Program-made: the position numbers and the translations under genes
Assembly (NCBI GenBank): GCA_019925795.1
Contig: CM034301.1
Coordinates: 42,805,783-42,869,782 of the forward strand
Direction of reading: 5' to 3'
DNA: 64,000 nt
From: Dendrobium chrysotoxum
Taxonomy: Eukaryota; Streptophyta; Magnoliopsida; Asparagales; Orchidaceae
In this document: piece by piece, positions 62,640 through 64,000 of the stretch
How positions within the stretch are numbered: position 1 is the stretch's first letter
Layout: each line of letters begins with the position of its first letter
The notes under the pieces: generated by a model
Database searches by the model: none
Seen by the model: the letters and a program-made list of their open reading frames with translations, nothing else
What the model was told of the DNA's origin: nothing

Positions 62640-63673
62640 GTAGAGGCCTTTAATAGGGAATTCTCATGGGCACTTTTCACCTCTAGTAGTTCAAGCATAG
62701 AAAGTCTTTTATTGAACAATCAAGGATTATTACTCTAAGACTTCTATCCTAGTTCAATCATTTACTAATTTTATGAAGTGAAACCACCCGTTTTTCATTC
62801 CATTTTATTCGCTAGTATTTTTTCTAGTTTCGATTTGTTTTCTTTTCTTTGAAGAGCTCAATGCTGAGCATGAAGAGAGAGGTGGAAGGCTGTAGGTTCT
62901 AAGGATAATTTGAGAAAAATCATCTCAAAATAGGTTCAGTCATTACAAATTTTCTAAAAAAAGGCTTTCTACATTGTTGTGGATCAACAATTTCAAATGG
63001 TATATTCCTTGTGTTATTCCCTTTAAAAGAACTGGAGGCTTAAGAATTTGAGATGAGTCTATTGGGCTTAGGTGAATTAACTGGAATTGAGAAATACATG
63101 TTTTTTAAATATTTGTGAGAACTTTAATAGATGAGGTACTTATCTATTTTACTTCAGCTAGTCATAAAACCGATATTTCTAGTTAATTGCGTGGCATTAG
63201 GATGCAAATTTTTTCCATTGATATACTAGCTATGAAAACCTATTTTTCAAGCAAATATAATGCATTAAAATTAGCTAATTTAGCTTTGAATAGACCAAAT
63301 TTTTATAGTTCAATCAAAAGAAGCTGAATCCGGCTACAAAGGAGTTGAACTAAACCCATTTTCAATTCTTTTTAGAATTATATTAAATTATAATTGAATT
63401 TTCTATTCTTTTTATTTGTTTTATTTTAACTGTCTTCTTTTGATAAATTAGGTTTGAATTTGATTTTATGAAATGATTAGAGTAGATTTGGATTTAAAAT
63501 TTGATCTTATCTTTGTAACCCTATTTCTGTAAATAGGGATTGATGGCTTGTAATTTGTAAAATTGATTGATTGATATATGAATGAAATCTAATTAATTGT
63601 GAGGCCAATTAAGTGCACTTAAGTTCTTAGTTCCTAGTTGTGTGAGTGGAATTCTCTCTCTTTCCCTCTATCA
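62640..63673 (+). repeat. Probable LTR ending TCTATCA before a primer-binding site
   Basis: The right end CCTCTATCA (to 63673) is followed by ATTT and TGGCATCAAAGT, a mutated initiator Met primer site in + orientation. This is the same layout as TATCA plus AAT plus TGGTATCAGAGC in the element at the window start. AATAGGGATTGATGG near 63533 looks like R/U5 text. The left LTR border was not found. Confidence 0.5.
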
Positions 63674-63677
63674 ATTT

Positions 63678-63689
63678 TGGCATCAAAGT
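63678..63689 (+). promoter_or_regulatory. Degenerate primer-binding site, + strand element
   Basis: TGGCATCAAAGT differs from TGGTATCAGAGC at three of twelve positions. It follows an LTR-like end with a 4-base gap. The body of the element would lie beyond 64000; 63690-64000 shows no recognisable gag. Confidence 0.5.
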
Positions 63690-64000
63690 AAGATCAAATT
63701 GTTTCTCTTTGATCAACCAAATTCCATATGAAATTGCAACCATATGGTTAATCCAAAACCCTTATCCTTCTTCACAATCTTGAGTGAAGCCCACTTCACC
63801 AGCAAATTTACACAGTTGGTTTTCTTTGCATAGCCGCTTTTAACGATAATACTTGTAAACATTCCCATCTCTGTACTGCATGTGACACCGCAACCCGTTC
63901 TCCTTCGCCACACCAAACTGACTTTGACTTCAAGTGCTCGGCTATGCATCTTGTTGTGCCGAAACATAGTATGCATCACCTCCACTCGTGTTTCCTTAAC

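Noticed and set aside
63713..63985. 90-codon minus-strand ORF at the window end
   Set aside because: Antisense to the inferred element and without recognisable domain; too short to support.

Overview
This is nuclear DNA from a flowering plant. The window holds part of one large host gene on the + strand, and its introns are packed with nested transposable elements. Evidence for a plant is GT-AG introns of up to 17.8 kb, a DUSP-UBL-USP deubiquitinase of the plant UBP5 type, CRM-type chromovirus LTR retrotransposons with initiator-Met tRNA primer sites, Ty1/copia elements, RTE-type LINEs ending in CAA/TTG repeats, and hAT and Mutator MITEs. I cannot name the species. HOST GENE: eleven consecutive coding exons lie at 1224-1475, 19313-19457, 19699-19758, 19829-19924, 36528-36947, 42409-42549, 42625-42795, 45180-45437, 45530-45675, 60056-60628 and 61389-61662. 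They join in phase without a stop (845 codons). The first exon(s) and the last exon lie outside the window. The gene therefore spans more than 60 kb, of which about 2.5 kb seen here is coding. LAYOUT: 1-580 is the 5' end and LTR of a minus-strand LTR element. Intron 1476-19312 holds a (TA)n tract, a 32-bp GC-rich minisatellite, a nearly complete young CRM-type Ty3/gypsy element (6318-14920, minus) and LTR-like remnants. Intron 19925-36527 holds a copia element (20001 to about 26785) carrying an inserted LINE. It also holds a 1.9-kb solo LTR (27430-34628) into which a second, internally deleted CRM element (28679-33942) has inserted, and a small Mutator-type MITE. Intron 36948-42408 holds a hAT MITE, a gypsy fragment whose LTR was hit by a Mutator-like element, and a second LINE. 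Intron 42796-45179 has another hAT-like element. Intron 45676-60055 has a LINE remnant, a minus-strand multi-exon remnant resembling plant mobile domain genes, an array of covarying hairpins, a decayed gypsy pol, an LTR-like block and a solo CRM LTR. After 61662 come a solo LTR (62159-62634) and a + strand LTR leading into a primer-binding site near the window end. HOW IT FITS TOGETHER: the host gene looks intact, while nearly every recognisable autonomous element is antisense to it. Target-site duplications read by eye fix the borders of nine insertions and give their nesting order. The most unusual signal is a short ORF inside the LTRs of three diverged CRM-type elements. It lies in element sense, downstream of the presumed LTR promoter, and its protein sequence is conserved although two copies now carry one stop each.
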